DNA of 64,000 bases from Burkholderiaceae bacterium (lineage in GTDB: Bacteria; Pseudomonadota; Gammaproteobacteria; Burkholderiales; Burkholderiaceae_C), in contig JAIRVR010000049.1 in the NCBI GenBank assembly GCA_031253795.1, forward strand, positions 1 through 64,000, written 5' to 3'. Under the pieces are notes generated by a model. It did not search any database. It worked only from the letters and a program-made list of their open reading frames with translations, and was not told where the DNA came from. The position numbers and the translations under genes were made by a program. Shown in pieces: positions 10,339-17,211 of this stretch. Numbering within the stretch: the stretch's first letter is position 1; each line of letters begins with the position of its first letter.

Positions 10339-11355
10339 TCATTGGTCGAAGGGCTTGGGGCGCGGTGTTGCATCGCTGGACGGCGGCAGGACGGGCAGCA
10401 CGATGCGGGGCTGTTCTCCGGTCAGGGTCTTGAGGAAGGCGACGATCCTGGCATTTTCGTCCTCGCTGAATTGGCGGCCCAGTTGCAGCCTGCCCATGGT
10501 ATCGACGGCCTGGCCCAGGGTGTCGGCTGCGCCGTCGTGGAAGTAGGGATAGGTCAGCTCCACATTGCGCAGCGTGGGCACCTTGAAGTTGAAACGGTCG
10601 GCGTCATTGCCGGTGACGGCCGAACGCCCCGGGGCATCCACGCTCGCCTTGTAGGGTTCGACGATGCCCATTTTCTGGAAGGAGTTGCCGCCCACGGCCG
10701 GGCCGTTGTGGCAGGCCACGCAGCCGCTTTCCTTGAACAGCTGGTAGCCGGCCAGCTCGTCGGCGTTCAGGGCCTTGCTGTCGCCCTGCAGCCACCGGTC
10801 GAAGCGCGCATGGGGTGTGACCAGGGTTTCCTCGAAGGCCGCGATGGCGTCGGTGACCTGACCGATGGTCAGGGGCTGCTGGTGGAAGACCTTGGCGAAT
10901 TCAGCGCGGTAGGCCGGTATGGAGGCCAGCATGTCCACGGCCAGCTCGTGCGTGAAGGCCATTTCGCCGGGGTTGGCGATGGGGCCGCGCGCCTGCTCCC
11001 GGAGGTCCTTGGCGCGGCCATCCCAGAACTGGGCCAGGTTCATGCTGGAGTTCAGCACGGTGGGCGAGTTGATGGGGCCTTTCTGCCAGTTGTGGCCTAT
11101 GGATGTCTTGAGGTTGTCGCTGCCACCCATGCCGAGGTTGTGGCAGGAGTTGCAGGAGATGAAGCCGGAGCGTGACAGGCGCGGGTCGAAGAACAGCTTC
11201 TTGCCGAGCTCGACCATGGCGGGGTGGGTGACCTTGGCCGGCGCGATGGGCTGTATCGGCTCATTCGGCGCCGCCGCCTGCGCGCCGAGGCTGCAGGCGG
11301 CGGCGATCAGCGCCGCGACCAGGGGGCGGACGGAGAAGGACGATGCTGTTTTCAT
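10339..11355 (-). CDS. periplasmic di-haem cytochrome c peroxidase
   Basis: Reduces hydrogen peroxide to water with electrons from small cytochromes in the periplasm. 338 residues from the ATG at 11355, which has an upstream GGGAG and begins a clear Sec signal peptide ending near AAGAQAAA-like residues 20-29. Two CXXCH haem sites are present: CNSCH at 68-72 and CVACH in the second domain. GGSDNLKTS, NSPTVLNSS and PTLRNVELTYPYFHDG are typical of the CcpA/MauG family. An in-frame start 26 codons upstream would spoil the signal peptide. The gene is convergent with the SH3-like gene and preceded by a long upstream region containing a minus-strand intrinsic terminator, which suggests regulated transcription. 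Confidence 0.95.
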   Translation of the reverse strand: MKTASSFSVRPLVAALIAAACSLGAQAAAPNEPIQPIAPAKVTHPAMVELGKKLFFDPRLSRSGFISCNSCHNLGMGGSDNLKTSIGHNWQKGPINSPTVLNSSMNLAQFWDGRAKDLREQARGPIANPGEMAFTHELAVDMLASIPAYRAEFAKVFHQQPLTIGQVTDAIAAFEETLVTPHARFDRWLQGDSKALNADELAGYQLFKESGCVACHNGPAVGGNSFQKMGIVEPYKASVDAPGRSAVTGNDADRFNFKVPTLRNVELTYPYFHDGAADTLGQAVDTMGRLQLGRQFSEDENARIVAFLKTLTGEQPRIVLPVLPPSSDATPRPKPFDQ

Positions 11356-11512
11356 GGGGCTCCCGCTGTTTGTTATGGGTGCGGGCCGCGGGCGCCATGC
11401 CATCGGGCGGTTGGGCAGGGTGGCTGGCTGCACTGCGGCACCGGTTCCAATCTAGGCCAGGCCCGTGGGGCAGCCCTTGCGCTGGCGCAAGCAGGATGGC
11501 GGGGTGGTGGCG

Positions 11513-11542
11513 AAAAAAAGCCTGCACCGGTGGGGTGCAGGC
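11513..11542 (-). terminator. Rho-independent terminator on the minus strand
   Basis: Minus-strand stem GCCTGCACC, 5-nt loop, GGTGCAGGC (11542-11520), followed directly by seven T residues (11519-11513). This is a perfect 9-bp GC-rich stem with a U-tract, one of the clearest intrinsic terminators in the window. Confidence 0.88.
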
Positions 11543-11683
11543 TCGTCTCCAACATTGCCTGGAGCGTTGCCAGGCGGCTCCTCTAAGAACTCCTCGGATG
11601 CCGTGCCCCGGCATGGGGCAGGCGTATCCATGCGGCGATTCTAAGAGTGAAGCCGGGTGCCTTGCTCCCAGTTCTCTGATAAA
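11513..11683 (-). ncRNA. candidate small RNA or transcription-attenuation leader upstream of cytochrome c peroxidase
   Basis: Read on the minus strand, about 170 nt run from a plausible start near 11683 to a strong intrinsic terminator. The inner part folds well: a hairpin with GGAT and GCC segments closing TGCCCC-ATGCC-GGGGCA, then GCCTGG-CAACGCT-CCAGGC, then the terminator stem. No protein gene lies upstream that would need this terminator. It is therefore either the end of an independent small RNA or an attenuator within the leader of the peroxidase gene (start at 11355). I compared it from memory with 6S, 4.5S and common riboswitch cores and found no match. Confidence 0.5.
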
Positions 11684-11689
11684 TGATGT

Positions 11690-11718
11690 CTTATAGATGA
11701 CTTGAAAAAAGCAGTCAC
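11690..11718 (-). promoter_or_regulatory. candidate sigma-70 promoter for the small RNA/leader
   Basis: On the minus strand GTGACT (11718-11713) and TATAAG (11695-11690) are separated by exactly 17 bp. They match the consensus hexamers at 4/6 and 5/6 positions. The start site would fall near 11683. One arm of the TCACTTG/CAAGTGA inverted repeat overlaps the -35 element and could bind a repressor. Confidence 0.45.
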
Positions 11719-11979
11719 TTGCGAGACAGCCGGTCTTCAGGGAGGTGTGTGGTCAAGTGATTGTTTTGCCTCATTATTTCCAGTTTTCAGAATTGTGTGA
11801 AAAGCAGCCGGGTGGCAAAGACCTTTGGCTGCGCTTTGGTTATGGGGCTGCGGTGGCTGGCCGCCGATGGCGGTCCCGCATCAAGCTCCTGTAAGTCTGT
11901 CTTGCTATACCCTGGATGAGGCAGCCTGCGACCGCAGGACTGCGCCAGACCCAGAACCCAGACCCGTGGAGACGAGCCC

Positions 11980-13626
11980 ATGACCAGCATTTACGACCAG
12001 CACCTGGACCGCAACGGCGCCAACCATGCGCCACTCAGTCCTCTGGGCTTCATCGCCCGCACGGCCGAGGTCTACCCCGAACGCCTGGCCGTGGTGCATG
12101 GCGGGCTGCGCCGCAGCTGGGGCCAGACCTATGCGCGCTGCCGCCAGCTGGCCAGCAGCCTGCGCAAGGCCGGTGTGGGCAAGAACGATACGGTGGCCGT
12201 GATGCTGCCCAATACCCCGCCCATGGTGGAGGCACATTTCGGCGTGCCCATGGCCGGTGCCGTGCTCAACACGCTGAACACGCGGCTGGACGCCGAAACC
12301 ATTGCCTTCATGCTGGACCATGGAGAGGCTCGCGCGCTGATCGTGGACCCCGAGTTCAGCGCCGTGGTGGCTCGCGCGCTGGCTTTGCGCCAGCGCAGCG
12401 AACCACTGCTGGTGATCCAGGTCGCGGATGCACTCTACGGCGCGGCCGCCGAGCAGGTGGGCAGCGTGGACTACGACCGCTTCGTTGCCGAGGGCGATGC
12501 CGATTTCGACTGGCAGCTGCCTGCCGACGAGTGGGACGCCATTGCGCTGAACTACACCAGCGGCACCACGGGCAATCCCAAGGGCGTGGTCTACCATCAC
12601 CGCGGCGCCGCCCTCAATGCCATCAGCAATGTGCTGGAGTGGGACATGCCAAAGCATGCGGTCTATCTGTGGACCCTGCCCATGTTCCACTGCAATGGTT
12701 GGTGCTTTCCCTGGACCGTGGCTGCGCGCGCGGGCGTCAACATCTGCCTGCGCCGCGTCGAGGCCCAGGCCATCTTCGATGCCATGCGTGAGCACGGCGT
12801 CACCCATTACTGCGGTGCTCCTATCGTGCATGGCCTGCTGGTCAATGCGCCGGACGCCATGAAGCAGGGCGTTCCGGTGGGCGTCAAGGCCATGGTGGCG
12901 GGCGCGGCGCCACCGGCGTCGATGATCGAGGGCATGGAGCAGCTGGGCTTCGATATCACCCATGTCTACGGCCTGACCGAGGTCTACGGCCCTGCCACGG
13001 TCTGTGCCAAGCACGAGGCCTGGGATGCACTGGACATCGGCGAGCGCGCGCGGCTGAACGCGCGCCAGGGCGTGCGCTACCACCTGCAGCGCTCGGCCCG
13101 CGTGCTGGATCCGGAAACCCTGGAGCCTGTGCCCCAGGATGGCCAGACCATGGGCGAGATCATGTTCCAGGGCAACATCGCCATGAAGGGCTATCTCAAG
13201 AACCCCCAGGCCACGGACGAAGCCTTCCGTGGCGGTTGGTTCCACACGGGCGACCTGGCTGTGCAGCATGCCGACGGCTACATACAGATCAAGGACCGCA
13301 GCAAGGACATCATCATCTCGGGCGGTGAAAACATCTCGTCCATCGAGGTCGAGGATGTGCTGTACCGCCACCCGGCCGTGCTGGCCGCAGCCGTGGTGGC
13401 CAAGCCCGATCCCAAATGGGGCGAAACTCCCTGTGCCTTCGTCGAGCTCAAGGCCGGGGCCCGGACCACGGCCGAGGACATCGTGGCCCACTGCAAAAAA
13501 CACCTGGCGGGCTACAAGGTGCCGCGCGCCGTGGTTTTTGGCGAGCTGCCCAAGACCAGCACAGGCAAGATCCAGAAATTCGAACTGCGCAGACAGGCCG
13601 GATCGGTGCAGGCCATCACGGGCTGA
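11980..13626 (+). CDS. AMP-forming acyl-CoA synthetase (ANL superfamily)
   Basis: Activates a carboxylic acid, probably a medium- or long-chain fatty acid or related compound, to its acyl-CoA through an acyl-adenylate. 548 residues. The ATP-binding P-loop NYTSGTTGNPKG lies at 191-202, followed by the VYGLTE motif, GWFHTGDLA, the hinge DRSKDIIISGGENISS and the C-terminal catalytic Lys motif PKTSTGKIQK. The length and motifs also resemble methylmercaptopropionate-CoA ligase (DmdB-like) enzymes, so the exact substrate is open. The ATG at 11980 follows a GGAGACGAG stretch that serves as ribosome-binding site. It is transcribed away from the peroxidase region and converges with the minus-strand binding-protein genes. 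Confidence 0.9.
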   Translation: MTSIYDQHLDRNGANHAPLSPLGFIARTAEVYPERLAVVHGGLRRSWGQTYARCRQLASSLRKAGVGKNDTVAVMLPNTPPMVEAHFGVPMAGAVLNTLNTRLDAETIAFMLDHGEARALIVDPEFSAVVARALALRQRSEPLLVIQVADALYGAAAEQVGSVDYDRFVAEGDADFDWQLPADEWDAIALNYTSGTTGNPKGVVYHHRGAALNAISNVLEWDMPKHAVYLWTLPMFHCNGWCFPWTVAARAGVNICLRRVEAQAIFDAMREHGVTHYCGAPIVHGLLVNAPDAMKQGVPVGVKAMVAGAAPPASMIEGMEQLGFDITHVYGLTEVYGPATVCAKHEAWDALDIGERARLNARQGVRYHLQRSARVLDPETLEPVPQDGQTMGEIMFQGNIAMKGYLKNPQATDEAFRGGWFHTGDLAVQHADGYIQIKDRSKDIIISGGENISSIEVEDVLYRHPAVLAAAVVAKPDPKWGETPCAFVELKAGARTTAEDIVAHCKKHLAGYKVPRAVVFGELPKTSTGKIQKFELRRQAGSVQAITG

Positions 13627-13637
13627 GGGCAGGCCGC

Positions 13638-14609
13638 TCAGGCGGCGGCGGGTTCCTCGTCCAGGGCGTCGGCCGGAGCAGGCCATTCGTCGCCGCCATA
13701 GTCATCCCGGGGGCGCACATGGCCATCCAGCAGCCGCTGGCGCCAGCCCTCGAGGCAGGCGCGCACGGGGGCCGGTACGTCGGCGCGCAGGGCCAGGCGC
13801 ACCAGGGCCGGCTCTTCCAGGCCGAAGCGGCGCAGTCCACCCAGGGCCAGCCGGCCCCGGGCAGCATCCTCGGCCGCGCGCACGATGGCCTCGCCCGAGT
13901 CGGCGATGGCCGAGGCCACGAAGACCTCGGGGTCGCGTTCCACCCAGTCGAGCACGTTTCCTATCTGGGCCACACCGCGTGCGCGGCAGGCGGCGGTGAC
14001 GCCGGTGCGGCCGCCGTCGATCATGGCGAACAGCACATCGGCCCCGCCATCGGCCATGGCGTGGGCGCAGCGCGCGGCCAGGGCCGGCCGGTGCTGGTGG
14101 CCGCAGAACTGGGTCAGCAGGCGCGTGCCCGGCAGCCCAGCCTGCAGGCCGTGGGCAAACGCGGCCCGGCCCTTGAGTCCGGGGCGCACGCGCTCGCCCG
14201 AGAAATGCGCGACCACGCCGGTGCGGCTGAGCAGGGCGGCCAGCACACCTGCCAGAAAGGCCGATTGCCCCTGCAGCACCTCGTAGCGCGCGACCTGCGG
14301 ATGTTCCAGGCTGCCCTGGGTGATGGCGAAGCGCTGGTGCGCAAAGCGCTGCAGCACGCTTGCCACGGGGACATCGCCCTGTCCGCCATGGGCGATGACG
14401 AGGTCGAAGCCCCGTGCGCACAGCTGCTCCAGTCCTGCCGTGCGCGAGGCCTCGTCGCTTGGCTCTATCCAGAAAGGTGTGACATCGTGGCCCGCGGTCC
14501 GGGCGCGTTCGGCGCCGAGCAGGCCGGCTTCATTGAAGCTGCCCTGGCCCGGCGGACCAAAGAGGGCGACGGCGATGCGCGGGCGTGCCGAGGGAGGCGA
14601 CTGGCTCAT
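13638..14609 (-). CDS. BMP-family (basic membrane protein) substrate-binding-like protein without signal peptide
   Basis: 323 residues from the ATG at 14609. The fold pattern matches the BMP/PnrA-type periplasmic binding domain: RIAVALFGPPGQGSFNEAGL at the start, then DLVIAHGGQGD, GVLAALLSRTGVVAHF and ADVLFAMIDGGRTGV. Members usually bind nucleosides and are lipoproteins, but this protein starts directly with the domain and shows no signal peptide or lipobox. Its start overlaps the stop of the Bug-type gene by 4 nt, so the two are probably co-translated. No ABC permease or ATPase gene is nearby. It may be a cytoplasmic ligand-binding protein; the ligand is unknown. Confidence 0.7.
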   Translation of the reverse strand: MSQSPPSARPRIAVALFGPPGQGSFNEAGLLGAERARTAGHDVTPFWIEPSDEASRTAGLEQLCARGFDLVIAHGGQGDVPVASVLQRFAHQRFAITQGSLEHPQVARYEVLQGQSAFLAGVLAALLSRTGVVAHFSGERVRPGLKGRAAFAHGLQAGLPGTRLLTQFCGHQHRPALAARCAHAMADGGADVLFAMIDGGRTGVTAACRARGVAQIGNVLDWVERDPEVFVASAIADSGEAIVRAAEDAARGRLALGGLRRFGLEEPALVRLALRADVPAPVRACLEGWRQRLLDGHVRPRDDYGGDEWPAPADALDEEPAAA

Positions 14610-15610
14610 AGCGTGGCTCCCGTGGCCCTGGCCACGCCGGCCCAGCTTTGCGACTGCTGCTGGACAAGCCGGGCAAAGCCGTGGCGGTCCATAGGCTGCC
14701 GCACGAAACCCTGGGCGACCAAGGTCTGTTGCACACCGGCATCGGCCAGGGCGGCCTGCAAGGCCTGCTCCAGCCGCCGGGCCACGGGTTCGGCCAGGCC
14801 GGCCGGTGCCGACAGGCCCACGAAATTGTCGGCCACCAGCTGGGGCAGGCCCAGCTCGACCACGCTGGGTACCTCGGGGGCCTGGGGCACGCGCCGGGTC
14901 GACGTCACGGCCAGCAGGCGCAGCCGGCCCTGGCGTGCCAGCGCAAGATTCTGGGGCAGGGCGTCGACGGCCAGCGGAATATGGCCGGCCAGCAGGTCGC
15001 TGCGCATGGGGCCGGCACCGCGGTAGGGTACGTGGGACAGGCGCAGGTCCTGTTGGCGGGCCAGCAGCTCTCCAACCAGGTGGCCCACCGAGGCGGCGCC
15101 GCCGCTGCCGTAGGGCACGGGCTGGGGCTGGTCGCGCAGCCATTGCAACATCTGGGCGAAGTCGTGCACAGGCAGTCCGTTGCGCGCCACGACCACGGTG
15201 GGCACGGCGCCTATGTAGCCCAGGTGGGTGAAGCTGTGCACCGGATCGTAGGGCGGCTGCTCCAGCAGGTGGGGTGAAATCGACAGCGCCGCGGAATGCG
15301 AGACCAGCAGGGTATGGCCGTCGGCCGCACTGCGGGCCACTGCCAGGGCGCCGAGCGTGGAGCCGGCGCCTGGCCGGTTGTCGACGACCACGGGCTGGCC
15401 CAGCTGCCTCGACATCAGGGGCGCCAGCAGGCGCGCCACGGTGTCGCTGGCGCCGCCGGGTGGAAAGGTGACCACCAGGCGTACGGGTTTGCGCGGCCAG
15501 TCGGCGGCGGGTGCGTAAGGGGTTGCAGCCAGGGCAGGGGGCGCGGCGAGCGGCAGTGCCGTTGCGCTCAGCGCTCCCAGCCACTGCAGCAGTCGGCGGC
15601 GGGGCGGCAT
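14606..15610 (-). CDS. tripartite tricarboxylate transporter receptor (Bug family)
   Basis: Periplasmic solute-binding protein of the Bug/TctC family. 334 residues with a signal peptide (RRRLLQWLGALSATALPLAAPPALA is cleaved near residue 28; described here by its hydrophobic core LGALSATALPLAA). Family hallmarks are WPRKPVRLVVTFPPGGASD, VVVDNRPGAGSTLGA and VPYRGAGPMRSDLLAGHI. Such receptors bind carboxylates and often work without linked TctA/TctB genes, as here. The ATG at 15610 is preceded by GGAG at 8-nt spacing; a TTG at 15631 is an in-frame alternative. It overlaps the BMP-like gene downstream. Confidence 0.92.
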   Translation of the reverse strand: MPPRRRLLQWLGALSATALPLAAPPALAATPYAPAADWPRKPVRLVVTFPPGGASDTVARLLAPLMSRQLGQPVVVDNRPGAGSTLGALAVARSAADGHTLLVSHSAALSISPHLLEQPPYDPVHSFTHLGYIGAVPTVVVARNGLPVHDFAQMLQWLRDQPQPVPYGSGGAASVGHLVGELLARQQDLRLSHVPYRGAGPMRSDLLAGHIPLAVDALPQNLALARQGRLRLLAVTSTRRVPQAPEVPSVVELGLPQLVADNFVGLSAPAGLAEPVARRLEQALQAALADAGVQQTLVAQGFVRQPMDRHGFARLVQQQSQSWAGVARATGATL

Positions 15611-15713
15611 GGCCAGGACTCCAGAGGGCAAAAGGCCATGCTAGGCAGGCGGCCGGGTGGGGCCAACTGCCGTCTGCGCATATCGTTCTGCCTGGAAAGC
15701 GCTTGCCGGCCGC

Positions 15714-16049
15714 TCAGTGGCCTGCCGTTTTGGAGAACAGCTGGATGACCAGGACGCCGGCCACGATCAGGCCCATGCCCAGCAGGGCCGGCAGGTCCAG
15801 GGTCTGGCCCTGCCAAAGCCAGCCGACCAGTGAAATGAGCACGATGCCCGCACCCGACCAGATCGCATAGGCCACGCCCGTGGGCACGGTGCGCAGCGTC
15901 AGCGACAGGAAGTAGAAGGCCAGCGCATAGCCCGCGACCGTGACCACGCTGGGCCACAGGCGGGTAAAGCCTTCGGACTGCTTGAGGCAGTAGGTGGCCG
16001 CAACCTCGGCCACGATGGCCAGGCCCAGATAAAGATAGTTGGATGCCAT
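15714..16049 (-). CDS. small multidrug resistance (SMR) family transporter
   Basis: Proton-coupled efflux protein of the EmrE/SugE type, 111 residues, with four predicted transmembrane helices. The essential membrane Glu is E15 (LGLAIVAEVAATYCLK), the counterpart of EmrE E14, and the family motifs AYAIWSGAG and LISLVGWLWQGQ are present. The substrate (quaternary ammonium compounds, guanidinium or polyamines) cannot be fixed from sequence alone. It starts 5 nt after the stop of map on the same strand, so it probably belongs to the parD-like/map operon. Confidence 0.92.
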   Translation of the reverse strand: MASNYLYLGLAIVAEVAATYCLKQSEGFTRLWPSVVTVAGYALAFYFLSLTLRTVPTGVAYAIWSGAGIVLISLVGWLWQGQTLDLPALLGMGLIVAGVLVIQLFSKTAGH

Positions 16050-16054
16050 GCCGC

Positions 16055-16861
16055 TCAGATGGGCGCGTAGCTGCCCGTGCCTTCGGGCCAGCGCGTGAGT
16101 ACGTCGAAGCCGGTCTCGGTCACGGCCACCATGTGCTCCCATTGTGCCGACAGTGATTTGTCCTGGGTGATGACGGTCCAGCCGTCGCTGAGCTCGCGCG
16201 TGCCGGCCTTGCCGGCGTTGAGCATGGGCTCGATGGTGAAGATCATGCCCGGCTCCAGCACCATGCCCTGGCCCGGCTGGCCGTAGTGCAGCACCTGGGG
16301 TTCGTCATGGTAGATCTTGCCGATACCGTGGCCGCAGTACTCGCGCACCACGCTGAAGCGTTCGCGCTGGGCCACGGTCTGGATGGCATGGCCTATGTCT
16401 CCCAGCGTGGCGCCTGGCCGCACGGCGCGGATGCCGGCCAGCAGGGCCTCGTAGGTGGTCTCCACCAGGCGGCGCGCCTGGTTGCCGGGCTGGCCCACGT
16501 AGTACATGCGGCTGGTGTCGCCTATCCAGCCCTCGGGTGTGGTCACGGCCACATCCACGTTGAGGATGTCGCCTTCGCGCAGGATTTGCCGGGCATCGGG
16601 AATGCCGTGGCAGATCACATGGTTGGGCGAGGTGCAGACCGTCTTGGGAAAACCGTGGTAGCCCACATTGGTGGGCACGCAGCGCAGTTCGTCGACGATG
16701 AAGTCATGGCACAGCCGGTCGAGCTGCTCGGTGCTGACGCCGGGCTGCACATGGGGGACGAGCATGTGCAGCACGCGCGCGGCCAGGCCTCCGGCCTTGC
16801 GCGACTGTTCGATGTCGGCGGCGTCGTGCAGCGGCACGCGGCGAAGTTTGGGTGACCTCAT
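16055..16861 (-). CDS. map: methionine aminopeptidase, type I
   Basis: Removes the initiator Met from nascent proteins in the cytoplasm. 268 residues, normal for the type I enzyme. The five metal ligands are seen as Asp in NVDVAVTTPEGW, Asp in GDTSRMYYVG, His in CGHGIG, Glu in IFTIEPML and Glu in QWEHMVAV. The substrate-site His in GYHGFPKTVCTSPN is also present. It overlaps the upstream ParD-like gene by 4 nt (ATGA), which couples their translation. It is not next to rpsB-tsf, the common site of a housekeeping map gene, so it may be a second copy; the rest of the genome would show this. Confidence 0.96.
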   Translation of the reverse strand: MRSPKLRRVPLHDAADIEQSRKAGGLAARVLHMLVPHVQPGVSTEQLDRLCHDFIVDELRCVPTNVGYHGFPKTVCTSPNHVICHGIPDARQILREGDILNVDVAVTTPEGWIGDTSRMYYVGQPGNQARRLVETTYEALLAGIRAVRPGATLGDIGHAIQTVAQRERFSVVREYCGHGIGKIYHDEPQVLHYGQPGQGMVLEPGMIFTIEPMLNAGKAGTRELSDGWTVITQDKSLSAQWEHMVAVTETGFDVLTRWPEGTGSYAPI

Positions 16862-17124
16862 TGCAGGCCTCCCGTGGCGCGTGCCTGGCGCGGGCGGGCC
16901 TGCGCGGCGGCGGGGGGCGCGGGCCTGGCATCCGCCTGCAACTGGTTTTGCGCCTGCTGCAGCAGCAGGGCGCAGATGCCCGCATAGTCCAGGTGCGGAT
17001 GGTGCTCGGCGAGCTGGCCCACGCGCAGCCAGTGCTCGGCCTGGGCATTGATGGAACGGCCCAGGGCCGCGCTGGACAGGCGGATCTGGTCGTGCAGATG
17101 GTCGGAGATTTTGACGATTCCCAT
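16858..17124 (-). CDS. ParD-like antitoxin family protein
   Basis: 88 residues from the ATG at 17124. The N-terminal half (MGIVKISDHLHDQIRLSSAA, then LGRSINAQAEHWLRVGQLAE) fits the ParD-like ribbon-helix-helix family; the C-terminal tail is Ala/Gln/Pro-rich and probably flexible. Proteins of this type bind operator DNA and neutralise a toxin in type II systems, but no ParE-like or other toxin gene is adjacent. Instead the stop overlaps the start of map. A perfect palindrome 20 bp upstream could be its own operator. The start at 17124 was preferred over an upstream in-frame ATG at 17178 because the family domain begins there. Confidence 0.75.
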   Translation of the reverse strand: MGIVKISDHLHDQIRLSSAALGRSINAQAEHWLRVGQLAEHHPHLDYAGICALLLQQAQNQLQADARPAPPAAAQARPRQARATGGLQ

Positions 17125-17143
17125 GGGCCGCGATGATACGGCG

Positions 17144-17162
17144 AATATACGTTTCGTATATT
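17144..17162. promoter_or_regulatory. palindromic operator candidate upstream of the ParD-like gene
   Basis: AATATACG-TTT-CGTATATT is a perfect 8-bp inverted repeat with a 3-bp spacer, AT-rich in a GC-rich background, 20 bp upstream of the ParD-like start. RHH antitoxins typically repress their own promoters through TATAC/GTATA-type palindromes. Binding by this protein is an inference. Confidence 0.6.
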
Positions 17163-17211
17163 GCTGCCGTTCAATCACGGAGCCGCAGCCGGGGCTTTGA
17201 GGCCTTGGCGG

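Larger units (their letters stand above)
11356..11979. other. 624-bp intergenic region with structured RNA signals
   Basis: The only stretch above 300 bp without a protein gene. On the minus strand it holds a promoter-like pair (11718-11690), a run of strong hairpins and an intrinsic terminator (11542-11513), then about 157 bp of leader before the peroxidase gene. The 11690-11830 part is clearly more AT-rich than the surroundings. A 7-bp inverted repeat, TCACTTG (11715-11721) and CAAGTGA (11754-11760), flanks 32 bp. On the plus side, an imperfect inverted repeat at 11921-11943 (CCTGCG, AC, CGCAGG at its centre) lies shortly before the acyl-CoA synthetase start. Short ORFs in the region lack ribosome-binding sites and homologies I recognise. 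Confidence 0.6.

Noticed and set aside
11261-11614. Small ORFs in the peroxidase upstream region.
   Set aside because: They overlap the terminator and hairpins, lack ribosome-binding sites and start with atypical sequence; an RNA explanation fits better.
13638-15584. Single long minus-strand ORF that would fuse the BMP-like gene to upstream sequence.
   Set aside because: The upstream part is out of frame with the Bug receptor, which has a clear signal peptide and family motifs. The BMP gene starts at 14609.
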